A stretch of 5,904 nt of DNA from JAENVU01 sp964544295. Its GTDB lineage: Bacteria > Actinomycetota > Acidimicrobiia > IMCC26256 > JAENVU01. Shown here piece by piece: positions 5,452 through 5,904 of the stretch (position 1 is its first letter; the number at the start of each line of letters is the position of its first letter). The DNA lies in contig CAZJBJ010000182.1 of assembly GCA_964544295.1 (NCBI GenBank), positions 1-5,904 of the forward strand. The letters are read 5' to 3'. A program made the position numbers and the translations under genes. Under the pieces are notes generated by a model that saw only the letters and a list, made by a program, of their open reading frames with translations, did not search any database and was not told where the DNA came from.

Positions 5452-5904
5452 ATGGTCGAGACGGTCGAGGACGTGCAGGCGGCCTTCGATGCCCACGACT
5501 ACTTCGCGGACCCGGGCTTGGCCACCGCGGTCTTCCTGGCGGTGACGCTCGGGCGACCGCTGCTCCTCGAGGGTGAGGCCGGCGTCGGCAAGACCGAGGT
5601 CGCCAAGGTGCTCGCCCAGTGGACCGGCGGCGAGCTGGTGCGACTCCAGTGCTACGAGGGGATCGACGCGGGACAGGCGCTCTACGAGTGGGACTACTCT
5701 CGCCAGCTGCTCCACCTGCGGGCGGCCGAGGCGGCGGGTGCACCGATCGTGGAGGACGAGCTGTACTCCGAGCGCTTCCTCGTCCGGCGTCCGCTGCTGC
5801 GCGCCATCGACCACCGGGCCGCGGTTCCGCCCGTCCTCCTGATCGACGAGGTGGACCGGGCCGACGACGAGTTCGAGGCGTTCCTGCTCGAGCTGTTGTC
5901 CGAC
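5452..5904 (+). CDS. MoxR/CoxD-type AAA+ ATPase (3' end outside window)
   Basis: From the ATG at 5452 the frame stays open for 151 codons to the right edge. After a short N-terminal helix comes a classic P-loop: RPLLLEGEAGVGKTEVAKVLA, with Walker A GEAGVGKT at residues 41-48 and Lys47-Thr48. LQCYEGIDAGQALYEWDYSRQLL (65-87) is the signature of the MoxR branch close to CoxD. Walker B VLLIDEVDRAD (128-138) has Asp132-Glu133, and FEAFLLELLSD runs to the edge. Sensor 1, the arginine finger and the lid domain lie outside. MoxR-type ATPases are chaperone-like remodelers that mature or activate enzymes, usually beside a VWA-domain partner; CoxD acts in maturing the CO dehydrogenase active site. No cox structural gene is in the window, so CoxD function is not assigned. 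Nine bases separate it from the preceding stop. Confidence 0.92.
   Translation, partial: MVETVEDVQAAFDAHDYFADPGLATAVFLAVTLGRPLLLEGEAGVGKTEVAKVLAQWTGGELVRLQCYEGIDAGQALYEWDYSRQLLHLRAAEAAGAPIVEDELYSERFLVRRPLLRAIDHRAAVPPVLLIDEVDRADDEFEAFLLELLSD

Noticed and set aside
3739..5814. A 691-codon open frame on the minus strand, antisense to the E2-like, hydrolase and MoxR-type genes
   Set aside because: Its translation is low-complexity, rich in Arg, Gly, Val, Asp and Gln, with no recognisable domain. It lies opposite two well-supported genes with intact family motifs. Long antisense frames are expected in DNA with this G/C bias at third positions.
5452..5904. Naming the AAA+ ATPase coxD
   Set aside because: The YEG-YEW-R-Q signature fits the CoxD branch, but the protein is incomplete and no CO dehydrogenase gene is visible, so a specific symbol is not supported.

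Overview
This 5.9 kb window is high-GC bacterial chromosome, densely packed with genes. The strong G/C bias at third codon positions, a GerMN lipoprotein carrying a VPFGLL segment before the domain, short intergenic gaps, and several -10-like hexamers placed exactly 6 nt before start codons (the leaderless-mRNA layout) suggest an actinobacterium, possibly an environmental Acidimicrobiia. That placement is inference; there is no rRNA or other taxonomic marker here. I see no rRNA, tRNA, CRISPR array, insertion sequence, attachment site or prophage gene.

Layout from left to right. (1) The C-terminal part of a GerMN-domain protein (+), cut by the left edge. (2) A 105-nt gap ending in a candidate leaderless promoter, then a complete seven-helix hemolysin III/PAQR-type membrane protein (+). 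(3) A small two-helix membrane protein of unknown function (+). (4) A 43-nt convergent gap with a 12-bp tandem repeat whose units can fold into hairpins, a candidate shared terminator. (5) A saccharopine-dehydrogenase-like oxidoreductase on the minus strand. (6) A 35-nt divergent gap whose two candidate promoters would overlap. (7) A stand-alone protein resembling the catalytic domain of 2-oxoacid dehydrogenase E2, with Glu in place of the catalytic His (+). (8) Overlapping it by four bases (GTGA), a gamma-glutamyltransferase-family Ntn hydrolase of the YwrD/HpxW-like type (+). (9) Nine bases later, the start of a MoxR/CoxD-type AAA+ ATPase (+), cut by the right edge.

The E2-like and Ntn-hydrolase genes are almost certainly co-transcribed and translationally coupled. 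The divergent dehydrogenase-like gene may share control with them. A joint role in amino-acid, polyamine or amide metabolism is conceivable but not shown. The MoxR-type gene may be read from the same transcript and also from its own promoter, whose -10 hexamer would include the stop codon of the preceding gene.

Most of the window is ordinary housekeeping or accessory metabolism, and I find no convincing new multi-gene system. The points most worth checking are the recurring TANNNT-N6-start layout, the overlapping divergent promoters, and two enzymes whose key residues differ from the textbook members of their families.
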